A stretch of 64,000 nucleotides of DNA from Burkholderia sp. WP9 (lineage in GTDB: Bacteria; Pseudomonadota; Gammaproteobacteria; Burkholderiales; Burkholderiaceae). Position 1 is the first letter of the stretch. Every line of letters begins with the position of its first letter. Location: positions 1 to 64,000 of the forward strand of contig NZ_FNTG01000005.1 in assembly GCF_900104795.1 (NCBI RefSeq), given 5' to 3'. The notes under the pieces were generated by a model that ran no database searches, was not told the DNA's origin, and worked only from the letters and a program-made list of their open reading frames with translations. The position numbers were made by a program, and so were the translations under genes. Below, in pieces: positions 1 to 8,572 of the stretch.

Positions 1-60
1 GTTAGCCGACAGGTCAATGGATCAGGGGAAAACACCAGGTTTCTGGCGCAACATGAAAAA

Positions 61-85
61 CCGTCGAGGGTTTGTACTACGACGG
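61..85. promoter_or_regulatory. Inverted repeat upstream of the catabolic operon
   Basis: CCGTCG (61-66) and CGACGG (80-85) form inverted arms about 100 bp upstream of the first acyl-CoA dehydrogenase. It could be an operator, perhaps for the IclR regulator at the end of the cluster. No clear sigma70 promoter is visible and the arms are short, so this is weak. Confidence 0.25.
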
Positions 86-187
86 AATCATTTGACGACC
101 GCAAACGAAGGCCGTAGCATCGTAATTGTGAATTGTTAATTTGCATAGCGAATTACGCCGAGATTTTGACCAGGAGACGCACAGACA

Positions 188-1438
188 ATGGACTTCGCTT
201 ATACCCCCGAGCAGGAAGCGCTCCGACGCGACGTTCGCGCGTTCATCGAGCACAACGTGACGCCCGCCGTACTCGCCGACGACAACATCAAGGTGGCCGC
301 CGAGGATGGCGAGATGCGCCCGACCGGCAGGACCGGGCCGTTGATGAAAGAGCTCTACAGAAGGATCGGCGAACGTGGCTGGCTCGGCATCGCCTACCCG
401 AAGGAATATGGCGGCCAGGGCGGCGACCAGCTCTCGCAGTTCATCGTTGAAGAGGAATTCATGCGTGCCGGCGTCAGCATCGATCTGGGAGGGAGCGGCG
501 CCCCGGCCATTCTTGCGGCCGGGACAGAGGAACAGAAGCAGTACTTCATCCCCAGACTGATCAACCGCGAAGTCTCGTTCTGCCTCGGATTCTCTGAGCC
601 TCATGCGGGTGCGGATCTCGCCAACCTGCGCTGCCGGGCCGTACCGACCGCGGATGGCTACGTCATCAACGGCCAAAAGATTTACACCACAGCAGCGCAC
701 TGGGCGACCCACATCTACCTGATGGCGCGAACTGACCCATCCGCACCGAAGCACGACGGCATCTCCATCTTCCTCATCCCCATGGATACGCCCGGTATTA
801 CGGTGCGCCCGCTATGGACCATACAGAATTCACCGGGCGCACCGCACGGCACAACCTACGGCGAAGCCCGCACCAACGAAACCTTTTTCGACGATCTGCA
901 CGTGCCGAAGACAGCGTTGCTCGGCGAAGAGAACAAGGGCTGGGGTATCGGCGCCGCAGCGCTGAACCTCGACCGGGTGGGCGCATGGCGGTACCTGATG
1001 TCGATCCGGCGCGACGAGGACATCGTCAACTGGCTCAAGGAGAACCGGCACGGACCCGAAGCACTTGCCAACAACGCAGCGATTCGCGACAAGGTGGCCG
1101 AGTTGTGGACCGAGGCGCAGGTCTGCCGGCTCATGACAATGCGCAGCATGTCGATCGTGCAGCGCGGCGGCAAGTTTACCTACGAAGGTTCAGCCGAGAA
1201 GGTGTGGGCGCCCGAGCATGGCGTCAAGACGACGGAAGCCATCACCCAGATGCTTGGGCCCTATGCCCAGCTGCTCAGTACTTCCCCGCATGCGATTGAG
1301 GAAGGGGTCTTCGCACATAACGTGATGGGCGCTTTCCAGTCGGGAGTGAATCACGGCAGCGTGCAGATCATGCGTGACCAGATCGCCCGGCGTGGCCTGA
1401 ACCTGCCTTCGTCACGAAAATCTCGCAAACCTCAGTGA
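188..1438 (+). CDS. Acyl-CoA dehydrogenase family protein
   Basis: This 416-aa flavoprotein of the acyl-CoA dehydrogenase superfamily should oxidise an acyl-CoA to the enoyl-CoA in the cytoplasm. The N-terminal helical domain starts MDFAYTPEQEALRRDVRAF. The middle beta domain carries the usual FSEPHAGADLA stretch (about residue 138) and NGQKIYTTAAHWA. The C-terminal four-helix domain ends in NHGSVQIMRDQIARRGL. The length is normal for the family. The ATG at 188 is supported by an AGGAG about 12 bp upstream. It is the first gene of a same-strand run with a second acyl-CoA dehydrogenase, a CoA-transferase and an FAH-fold enzyme. Paired dehydrogenases of this type are often heteromeric and act on steroid side-chain or aromatic/cyclic acyl-CoAs. 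The substrate here cannot be told from sequence. Confidence 0.9.
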   Translation: MDFAYTPEQEALRRDVRAFIEHNVTPAVLADDNIKVAAEDGEMRPTGRTGPLMKELYRRIGERGWLGIAYPKEYGGQGGDQLSQFIVEEEFMRAGVSIDLGGSGAPAILAAGTEEQKQYFIPRLINREVSFCLGFSEPHAGADLANLRCRAVPTADGYVINGQKIYTTAAHWATHIYLMARTDPSAPKHDGISIFLIPMDTPGITVRPLWTIQNSPGAPHGTTYGEARTNETFFDDLHVPKTALLGEENKGWGIGAAALNLDRVGAWRYLMSIRRDEDIVNWLKENRHGPEALANNAAIRDKVAELWTEAQVCRLMTMRSMSIVQRGGKFTYEGSAEKVWAPEHGVKTTEAITQMLGPYAQLLSTSPHAIEEGVFAHNVMGAFQSGVNHGSVQIMRDQIARRGLNLPSSRKSRKPQ

Positions 1439-1497
1439 AGAACCATTGGCTCGCCGGCTATTGGCATGCACGGCGTGAGCAATCAACGGAGATCGAT

Positions 1498-2724
1498 GTG
1501 CAAGTCCTACTAGATGATGAACAAGAGATGATCCGCGACGCGGCCCGCGCTTTCCTCCGAGGAGAATGCTCGACCAAGCTCGTGAGAGAAATGGAGCGCG
1601 ATCCCAAGGGCTATCCGCCGGCGCTCTGGCACAAGGCCGCCGAGCTCGGCTGGCAGGGCTTGTGCCTGCCCGAAACCTATGGCGGCTCGGCCATGCCTTT
1701 GGTCTATCTCGGGCTCGTGCTTCAGGAAATCGGCCGTGCCGTGGCGCCGTTGCCGCTGCTGAGCACGGTAGTCGCGGCACTGACCATCGCGCGCGACGGA
1801 TCAGACTCGCAGCGCGACGCGATACTGCCCGCCGTAGCTCGCGGCGAGAAGCTTTTGACGTGGGCTGTCGTGGAAAACGGAGCGTACTGCTCCCCCACTG
1901 CCGTGCATACCACGGCGCGTCGCGAGGGCGATGACTTCGTGATCAACGGCAGCAAGCTCTTTGTGGACAACTTCGTAAGCGCCGATGCATGTCTCGTTGC
2001 GTGCCGCACTTCCGGCGACGCATCGCGCGGCGCAGAAGGTCTTTCCCTCTTTCTGGTCGACACTGTCAGCGCAGGCATTACGCACCGTGCGCTCGTCACT
2101 ACCGCGAAGGACCAGCAGAGCGAAGTCGTATTCAAGGACGTGCGCGTTCCGGTCGGCCAATGCATTGGAGCGCTAGACCAGGGCTGGCCAGTCGTCGAAG
2201 CGATGCTCGATGTCGCAACGGCGCTGCTGTGCGCCCAGATGCTCGGCGCGGCCCGCAAGGACGCCGAAATGGCCATCGAATACGCAAAGATGCGCGAGGC
2301 CTTCGGCCAGCCGATCGGCGCGTTTCAGTCTGTGCAACACATGTGCGCGGACATGATCATCTGGATCGACGGGGGCGAACTGTTAACGTACGAAGCCCTG
2401 TGGAAGATGGATCAGGGCCTGCCACATACCGTCGAGGTATCGCAAGCGAAGGCCTTCTGCAATGAGAAATGCGAGGCCGTCGTCCGTAACGCCCAGGTGA
2501 TTCACGGCGGCATCGGCTTCATGATGGAATTCGATCTGCACCTCTGGTTCCGACGCGTGTCGGCGTGGACCATGCGTCTTGGAACGACGCATGAGCATCG
2601 CGCCAGAATCGCCCACGCGCTGCTCGACCTCCCTGGCCACGTGGTGCTCGGACGGCCGGTACCCGTCCTTACGGACGAGCACCCGTGCGACGCGCTCCGG
2701 CAGCCTGCCGAGTTCGCGCACTGA
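1498..2724 (+). CDS. Acyl-CoA dehydrogenase family protein (second subunit type)
   Basis: This is a 408-aa acyl-CoA dehydrogenase homologue, divergent from the upstream one. It begins VQVLLDDEQEMIRDAARAF and carries family landmarks such as YAKMREAFGQPIGAFQSVQH and NAQVIHGGIGFMMEFDLHLW near the C-terminus. The GTG at 1498 has a GGAG about 7 bp upstream and gives a normal N-terminus. A longer reading from 1435 would overlap the upstream stop and add 21 unfamiliar residues. The gene lies about 60 bp after the first dehydrogenase, so the two probably share a transcript and may form a mixed oligomer, as known for other paired FadE-type proteins. Substrate unknown. Confidence 0.85.
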   Translation: MQVLLDDEQEMIRDAARAFLRGECSTKLVREMERDPKGYPPALWHKAAELGWQGLCLPETYGGSAMPLVYLGLVLQEIGRAVAPLPLLSTVVAALTIARDGSDSQRDAILPAVARGEKLLTWAVVENGAYCSPTAVHTTARREGDDFVINGSKLFVDNFVSADACLVACRTSGDASRGAEGLSLFLVDTVSAGITHRALVTTAKDQQSEVVFKDVRVPVGQCIGALDQGWPVVEAMLDVATALLCAQMLGAARKDAEMAIEYAKMREAFGQPIGAFQSVQHMCADMIIWIDGGELLTYEALWKMDQGLPHTVEVSQAKAFCNEKCEAVVRNAQVIHGGIGFMMEFDLHLWFRRVSAWTMRLGTTHEHRARIAHALLDLPGHVVLGRPVPVLTDEHPCDALRQPAEFAH

Positions 2725-2799
2725 GCAGTCACAGCAGAAACCATGCGATGACGGCTCTCCGGCGCCCCTATCGCAGCAACACTGCAGGAGACACATAAC

Positions 2800-4041
2800 A
2801 TGGCTGGTCCATTGGACGGAATGAAGGTGGTAGAGCTCGGCGTCGCTATGGCGGGGCCGTTCTGCTCCATGACACTCGGTGACTACGGCGCGCAGGTTAT
2901 CAAGGTGGAACGCATCGGAGTGGGAGACGACAGCCGATATTGGGGCGAGGGCTTCCACGGCGTTCTCGCCGGCTACTACGCATGTACCAACCGCAACAAA
3001 CGCGGCATTGCGGTTGACCTGAAAAATCCCGAGGGAGCGGCTCTTGTGCGACGCCTCGTGGACCAGGCCGACGTGCTGGTCGACAATTACCGGGTCGGCG
3101 CGCTGGCGCGCGCCGGCCTCGACTACGAGCAACTTCGCGAAACAAATCCGCGGCTCATCTACTGCTCCATCAGCGGCTTCGGCGCGACCGGTCCGCTGAG
3201 CAAGCGGCCCGCCAATGATCTTTTCATGCAGGCGTATACGGGCGGCATGAGCTTGACCGGCGAGCCTGACGGTGGGCCGGTCAAGATGGGGCCATCGGTA
3301 TGCGACGTCACAGCGGGCATGATGGCCACGATCGGTGTCCTGCTCGCGGTGGAGGCGCGTCACCGCACCGGGCGCGGCCAGCGTGTCGACACGTCGCTGC
3401 TTGAAGGGCAAATCTCGATGCTAGGCCAGCATCTCACGCGTTTATTCGCTACCGGCGAGCCGCCGACGCGGACCGGCAGCGCGGGACTCGGCGGCAACCC
3501 TACCTATCGGGCGTTCGAGGCATGCGACGGCTGGCTGGTCATTGCATGCTTCAACGACCGCATGTTCAGGGATCTGTGCACGGTGCTCGACCAACAATCC
3601 TGGGTCACCGACGAGCGCTTTCAGAGCAACAGCAGCCGCACCGAGCACAGGGACTTCCTCGCCGCAGCGATCGCGCAGATCATCGCGAAGCAACCAACCG
3701 CGCATTGGCTTGAGCATTTCGAAGCCGCAGGCGTACCGTGCTCACCGATCAACACCCTGGACCGCCTCGTTCGGGAAGAACAGTTGCAGGCACGCGAATG
3801 TCTCGTCGATATCGACCTGCCAGGGCTTGGTTCCATGCGCATGGGCGGCTTACCGGTGAAATTAAGCGAAACACCCGGCAGCGTCGCTCTGCATCCGCCA
3901 CGCCTCGGCCAGCACACTGAAGTCGTATTGCGAGAGATTGGACTATCCGCGATCGACATTGCCGACCTTGCCGAGCGCGGCGTGGTCGCGACAGACGCCG
4001 GCTGGTCAGGCCCGAATGTACCCGCTAACGCCTCCCATTGA
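2800..4041 (+). CDS. CaiB/BaiF-type (family III) CoA-transferase
   Basis: This 413-aa protein has the family III CoA-transferase fold. It opens MAGPLDGMKVVELGVAMAGP and contains the block RPANDLFMQAYTGGMSLTGE (about residues 132-151), which holds the likely catalytic Asp, followed by a DTSLLEGQ segment. These enzymes move CoA between organic acids, so it would activate the acid that the two dehydrogenases then oxidise. The ATG at 2800 follows a GGAG-containing leader (CAGGAGACACATAAC). The 75-bp gap from the previous gene fits one operon. The full-length reading shows no missing motif. The CoA donor is unknown. Confidence 0.9.
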   Translation: MAGPLDGMKVVELGVAMAGPFCSMTLGDYGAQVIKVERIGVGDDSRYWGEGFHGVLAGYYACTNRNKRGIAVDLKNPEGAALVRRLVDQADVLVDNYRVGALARAGLDYEQLRETNPRLIYCSISGFGATGPLSKRPANDLFMQAYTGGMSLTGEPDGGPVKMGPSVCDVTAGMMATIGVLLAVEARHRTGRGQRVDTSLLEGQISMLGQHLTRLFATGEPPTRTGSAGLGGNPTYRAFEACDGWLVIACFNDRMFRDLCTVLDQQSWVTDERFQSNSSRTEHRDFLAAAIAQIIAKQPTAHWLEHFEAAGVPCSPINTLDRLVREEQLQARECLVDIDLPGLGSMRMGGLPVKLSETPGSVALHPPRLGQHTEVVLREIGLSAIDIADLAERGVVATDAGWSGPNVPANASH

Positions 4042-4135
4042 ATGTCTGTCCACGCTGGCAAGTGCGCACCGGAAGCGCAACTCACCACGCGGCGGGGCAG
4101 CAGGCCATTGATCACAACACAGACAGCGGCACGCC

Positions 4136-5095
4136 ATGAAACTCATCTACTTCGACGACTTCCAGCTCGGCGTACTCAAGGGCGAGCGGGTCGTCAACAT
4201 CACGTCCGTGCTGAGTGATATCCCACATCGCGATCGGCAGGATTTGATGACCGGGCTCATTGCAGGATTCGACGCCTACCGCCCGCGCATCGAATCGCAG
4301 CTGGCAACGGAACAAGGAACGCCGCTCGCCTCCGTGACGCTGCGCGCGCCGCTGCCGCGGCCGCGGCAGATCAGTTGCATGGCGGTGAACTACATGGAGA
4401 ACGGAACGCTCGATGCGCGGCCGCCCATGAACGCGTTTCACAAGTCTCCGGGCGCAATCATCGGACCGGGCGAGACCATGCTCCTGCCCGATGTGCCCGC
4501 GAGCGTATTCGAGGGCGAGGCCGAACTCGGCGTCGTGATCGGTAGGCGCGCGTCCAACGTACCCGCGGCGCAAGCGCTGTCCTACGTCTTCGGCTACGTC
4601 AATTTCATAGACGGTTCGGCGCGCGGCCTACCGCCCGCCCACAACGTCTTCTTTCAGGCCAAGTCACGCGACACCTTTGCGCCTGTTGGGCCATACATTG
4701 TGACGGCAGACGAGATTGCCGACCCGCAGAAACTTCAAGTCCAGCTGTGGGTGAACGAAATGCTCAAGCAGGACTTCAACACGGATGATATGGCGCACGA
4801 CATCGTGCGCTGCATCGAGTGGGTCAGCGCCATCCATGCCCTCGAACCCGGAGACATCGTCGCGACCGGCACAAACCATCGAGGCTTGAGCGCCCTCCAC
4901 GACGGCGACCGGGTCGAACTCGAAATCGAGGGGCTGGGGCGTCTGCGAATTCACGTCCGGGACGATCTGAAGCGCACCTGGTCCAGAGACACGCGGCTCG
5001 AATGCAGCATGAAGTACGTCGCCGAGACGGGCCAGAAGGCGCCGCCTACCGGCGTCATCGCGAGGCAACTGAGTGGCAGGTATGCGCAGACCTGA
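4136..5095 (+). CDS. Fumarylacetoacetate hydrolase-fold family protein
   Basis: This 319-aa protein of the FAH superfamily has metal-dependent C-C hydrolase, decarboxylase or hydratase activities as family precedents. Metal-ligand acidic residues are visible in FEGEAELGVVIGR (about 123-135) and in NFIDGSARG (about 155-163). The C-terminal signature is ATGTNHRGLSALHDGDRVEL, which deviates from the usual GTPxG core by having GTNHRG. In an operon with CoA-dependent oxidation genes it most likely cleaves or hydrates a ring-opened 2-oxo or 1,3-diketo acid. The gap of about 95 bp to the CoA-transferase still allows co-transcription. Confidence 0.85.
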   Translation: MKLIYFDDFQLGVLKGERVVNITSVLSDIPHRDRQDLMTGLIAGFDAYRPRIESQLATEQGTPLASVTLRAPLPRPRQISCMAVNYMENGTLDARPPMNAFHKSPGAIIGPGETMLLPDVPASVFEGEAELGVVIGRRASNVPAAQALSYVFGYVNFIDGSARGLPPAHNVFFQAKSRDTFAPVGPYIVTADEIADPQKLQVQLWVNEMLKQDFNTDDMAHDIVRCIEWVSAIHALEPGDIVATGTNHRGLSALHDGDRVELEIEGLGRLRIHVRDDLKRTWSRDTRLECSMKYVAETGQKAPPTGVIARQLSGRYAQT

Positions 5096-5342
5096 TCCGG
5101 CGCCCGAGAGAAGCACGTCGGTCGACGGTCGGGGGTCTTACTCATCAACACCGCGCAGTGTAATATCTCCACCCTGTGGTCCGGACGGCCTGACATCCCA
5201 GCTGGCTCCCCGGGCTATGGTGCAAATCCCGGCTCGCAGCCATTCACGCCGGAAATCCCGTACATGACGTACCCAGCAATTTGCGGCACTGCCAGATGTC
5301 AGAACTCTATTCCGATTTTTCAGATCCGCACGAGGTGAATGG

Positions 5343-6101
5343 TTGACAGACAATGACCGCCATTTTGTCACGGCGCTGGCGCGGGGCCTGGCAGTGCTAC
5401 GCTGCTTCACTACCGCCAAGCGGGAACTGGGAACCTCGGAGATCGCCAGGCTTTTGAAGTTGCCGCAGCCTACCGTCTGGCGTCTTTGCAAAACGCTGCA
5501 GGACGAAGGGTATTTGCTAACCGGCCAGAACGGCGACAAACTGCAGTTGAGTCCATCGGTGCTGGGCCTGGGCTATAGTGCGCTCGCGGCAGCACCGCTG
5601 TCCGATATCGCCAGGCCCGCGATGCAGGAAATCGCCAATCGCTTTGGCGCCGCGTGCAGCATGGGTATGCGCCATGGGCTGCAAATCGTCCTGACACAAC
5701 GCTGCCAGGGGCAATCGGAGCTTGTCCTCAATCTTCACGTCGGTTCGCAGTTTCCTCTGGCGAACACTGCGATGGGCGCGGCCCACATCGCCCGCATGCG
5801 TGAAGAGGATCGCACGATGCTGCTCGAGCAGATACGCGTAGCCGATCCGGACAACTGGCCAGCACGCGAAGCCTTGATTTCCGGAGCACTCAGGCAGTTT
5901 GCGGAACAGGGATTCATAGTCGACTCTGGCGACTTCCATCCTCGTATCAATGCGGCTGCCATCGCATTCGTCGCGAGCGACGGACAGATCTATTCGCTCA
6001 GTTGCGGCGCGCCATCGGAACAGATCAAAGTGGACACGCTGCGCAATGAGATTGGACCGGCTCTGGCAGTGCTTGCGAAAGCTCTCTCTCCACAGCGTTA
6101 A
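5343..6101 (+). CDS. IclR family transcriptional regulator
   Basis: This 252-aa regulator has an N-terminal winged HTH (LGTSEIARLLKLPQPTVWRL, about residues 28-47) and a C-terminal IclR ligand-binding domain (SDIARPAMQEIANRFGAACS onwards). The only convenient start in frame is TTG at 5343, with AGGTGA about 8 bp upstream; the nearby ATG is in another frame. It lies downstream of the catabolic genes on the same strand, so it is the probable local regulator. IclR proteins usually bind an aromatic or acyl effector and act near the promoter of the pathway operon. Confidence 0.85.
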   Translation: MTDNDRHFVTALARGLAVLRCFTTAKRELGTSEIARLLKLPQPTVWRLCKTLQDEGYLLTGQNGDKLQLSPSVLGLGYSALAAAPLSDIARPAMQEIANRFGAACSMGMRHGLQIVLTQRCQGQSELVLNLHVGSQFPLANTAMGAAHIARMREEDRTMLLEQIRVADPDNWPAREALISGALRQFAEQGFIVDSGDFHPRINAAAIAFVASDGQIYSLSCGAPSEQIKVDTLRNEIGPALAVLAKALSPQR

Positions 6102-6569
6102 GAAGCGGCCTCCCCCGCACCGGTGTAGACCGCAACAAGTTGTCAAACTGCTGCCACCCGCGAAAGCCCCGTGGCGGCGGAAGCGTCTCGTCTGCGCTCA
6201 TTTCCATAACTTCGCGACAGCGATCTGGTATTCCTGCGACGAGGCCCGCATGAGCTTCGAGGTGCCTCTTCGTCAAATGAGCGTGCCGATATCCTTCGCG
6301 GGTTCCCCCGGCTTGCGGGAGATCCGCGCAACGCGTCCACCACGTGCATCGACGTAGGCCAGCAGAACGACATGCATATTCGAAGTGCTGCGGAACAAAA
6401 TGGGCCTCCAGTCGGCGCCGCAGACCAGGACCAGTTACCGGGTGGCTGACCTGAATGACAATGAGCGCACGCCTTCTGCGCCGAACGTATGCGAGTTGCC
6501 GGCGTTGCCCCACTGACTGGTTGGCGGTCTGCCACGCGTCGACGGTCATCTCCATCGGGTTCAAATAAT
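6102..6569. other. Intergenic stretch without recognisable gene
   Basis: These 470 bp hold no convincing coding frame. Its right part, towards 6570, shows patchy similarity to the sequence just upstream of the xylulokinase at 8573, so it may be the decayed upstream flank of an old duplication. On the minus strand around 6180-6390 a broken frame reads AYVDARGGRVARISRKPGEP, which may be a gene remnant, but I do not recognise it. Confidence 0.4.
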
Positions 6570-6905
6570 GTGCCTGGGCATTGATCCTGGCACGTCCTAA
6601 CTGCACGTCCTGCTGCTCTCCAGCGAAGGCCTTATTGTCGGGACCGCTTGACATCCGTTGGACATATCCAGGCCAGGAACCCGATAGTCTGAACAGGATC
6701 GAGAGAATCGGTGGCGCGCCACGCGCACCGCGCTATCGGCGCTGCGTGAGAAATGGTCCGACAGGCCGTTGGCCTCTCCGCCCAGATGCACGGCGTCGTT
6801 CTCCTTTACGCCAATGACCGGCCGCTGCGCCCCGCAATCGTGTGGAACGACACGCGCAGCGTCAGCGAGTGCGATGGACTAACCGCGCGGGCGTCCAGGC
6901 TCCGC
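6570..6905 (+). pseudogene. Xylulokinase-like 5' fragment, decayed duplicate
   Basis: Nucleotide comparison with the gene at 8573 shows the same order of words: ATTGATCCTGGCACGTCC against ATTGATCTCGGCACGTCC, then shared blocks through the region encoding GLSGQMHGAVLL and PAILWNDMRSV. Many substitutions and indels break the frame, and the copy stops after about 330 bp. It is therefore a second, older and non-functional copy of the N-terminal quarter of an FGGY kinase, lying 2 kb from the better copy. Both copies end near a similar TTTAATTTGTCAC / TTAAATGTGTCAC stretch, so the same kind of mobile element may have cut both. Confidence 0.7.
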
Positions 6906-7104
6906 GTTTGCGTAGGCGGCGTTTAATTTGTCACTATTCCGAGGGTAAATCACCCGCGCACCATGGATGAACCGGTTCGTCGCTAATCCTTTTGTCCAGA
7001 TAAGCTTCTCGAACCGCGCGAAATGAACTGGTGCGCTGCCTCGCCGGACGGTCAACTGTGTTCACCGTATCCGCCTCTCGGGGTTTTCCCCTCCAGAAAT
7101 CACC

Positions 7105-7160
7105 TTGACAGCGTTCCTTCCGCACTTGATCATTTGCTCAAATAACGATCAAATGATCAA
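7105..7160 (+). promoter_or_regulatory. Promoter/operator candidate with perfect 11-bp inverted repeat
   Basis: TTGATCATTTG (7126-7136) and CAAATGATCAA (7150-7160) are perfect inverted arms with a 13-bp spacer. A TTGACA box lies just upstream at 7105-7110. The arms resemble the kind of operator bound by sugar-alcohol regulators, but no such regulator gene is in the window. The region from 6906 to 7435 otherwise holds no gene that I can support. The site lies about 275 bp upstream of the ribitol dehydrogenase and may have served an operon whose first genes are lost. Confidence 0.5.
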
Positions 7161-7435
7161 GCTCTGCAGTTCGCTCATTTTTTTCGACAGAAGCGGCAGA
7201 AATGGAGAAAGGCATAGAACCGTTGCGAGGGCGCGATTATCACGAGAAACCGGACCCCGGCAGCGGTATGCGACGCAGCCAATATGGGAACAGCGCAAAT
7301 AATGCTCGGCCATAACCGGCGCGTCGACGGTGGCTAGAGTGTGATCGGTAGGTGATCATCGTTCCGACGCCGTTCGGCAGGTTGCATCCCGGATTAGGTG
7401 CCGGCAAGAACGGCCAACCAGGAAGGACAGAGAAC

Positions 7436-8164
7436 ATGGCACGAGAATTGGAAGGCAAGGTCGCCGTTGTAACCGGGGCTGCGTCGGGCATTGGGCTGGC
7501 CAGCACCGAGGCGCTGCTGGCGGCCGGCGCCCGCGTGGTGCTGGTCGACCGCGACGACGCAGCACTGGCGGCGATTTGCAGCGGACGCGGCGATGCGGCG
7601 ACTCCGCTGGTGATCGATCTGCTCGACCCGAAAGCCTGCGCGACGCTTGCGCCGCGCGTCCTGGAGATGGCGGGGCAGATCGACATCCTGCATGCCAATG
7701 CGGGCGCTTACGTCGGCGGCGATCTGGTCGATGCCGACACGGCAGCGATTGACCGGATGCTGAACCTCAACGTCAACGTCGTAATGAAGAATGTTCACGA
7801 CGTTTTGCCGCACATGATCGGAAGACGGACCGGGGACATTATCGTGACCAGTTCGCTGGCTGCTCACTTTCCGACGCCCTGGGAGCCGGTCTATGCGTCG
7901 TCCAAATGGGCGATTAACTGCTTTGTTCAGACGGTGCGGCGCCAGGTTTTCAAACACGGAGTTCGCGTCGGCTCCGTCTCGCCTGGCCCGGTCATTAGCG
8001 CACTGCTCGCTGACTGGCCCGAGGAGAAACTGAGAGAGGCCAAGGAGTCGGGAAGTCTGCTAGAAGCTAGCCAGGTAGCCGAGGTGGTAATGTTCATGTT
8101 GACGAGGCAACGCGGCATGACCATTCGCGACGTGATCCTGATGCCCACCAATTTCGACCTCTAG
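7436..8164 (+). CDS. Short-chain dehydrogenase, probable ribitol 2-dehydrogenase
   Basis: This 242-aa classical SDR has TGAASGIG as its NAD-binding glycine motif (residues 14-21), HANAG, the catalytic Ser in VTSSLAAHF and YASSK with the catalytic Tyr/Lys. The C-terminal half (WEPVYASSKWAINCFVQT, VGSVSPGPVISALL, MTIRDVILMPTNFDL) matches ribitol 2-dehydrogenases as I recall them. That enzyme oxidises ribitol to D-ribulose with NAD. The ATG at 7436 follows AAGGACAG. A longer frame from 7352 adds an unrelated 28 residues. The kinase at 8573 would be its natural partner but is truncated, so this gene is now an orphan of a broken pentitol pathway. Confidence 0.85.
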   Translation: MARELEGKVAVVTGAASGIGLASTEALLAAGARVVLVDRDDAALAAICSGRGDAATPLVIDLLDPKACATLAPRVLEMAGQIDILHANAGAYVGGDLVDADTAAIDRMLNLNVNVVMKNVHDVLPHMIGRRTGDIIVTSSLAAHFPTPWEPVYASSKWAINCFVQTVRRQVFKHGVRVGSVSPGPVISALLADWPEEKLREAKESGSLLEASQVAEVVMFMLTRQRGMTIRDVILMPTNFDL

Positions 8165-8572
8165 AGCGAGAAAATCGGATCCGTCGGCCTCCTCACGAAC
8201 AGTGAAAACGGGAAGGACGTCCCGTTGGGCGCGCCGAGGAGTTCCGGACGCGGGCGAAAAGGAACATCTGATAAGCGCTTTCTTCGGGCATCGAATCGCG
8301 CTCCTTGCCCGGACTTTGCATCACGCGATTACCGATGAACCCGAACGCAGGGGCGCCAGCAGCAGCTGCCTTCGCGCGGCCACTTCATTGAGATGACATT
8401 CGGGTCGACACCGACGTCTTCGACGCGAGCACTGCGTCGCGACGAGTCCGACCTGGACTAAAATGCCCTCTGACTTCAAGACGCGCGCCCTGCCCAAATT
8501 GACCGCTGCTGCGTGACGGGGGCTTTGGTAACCTATCACGCCACAACCCCCGGGCTTCATCGAGTTTGAAGA
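8165..8572. other. Intergenic stretch without recognisable gene
   Basis: These 408 bp between the ribitol dehydrogenase and the xylulokinase have no supported coding frame. Pentitol operons often hold extra genes here, so a deletion or decay is possible. Short similarities to the 6400-6560 stretch suggest that it shares ancestry with the flank of the older kinase copy. Confidence 0.4.

Noticed and set aside
77..754. Long minus-strand open frame opposite the first acyl-CoA dehydrogenase
   Set aside because: It is the antisense shadow of a clear enzyme gene in GC-rich DNA and shows no family motif.
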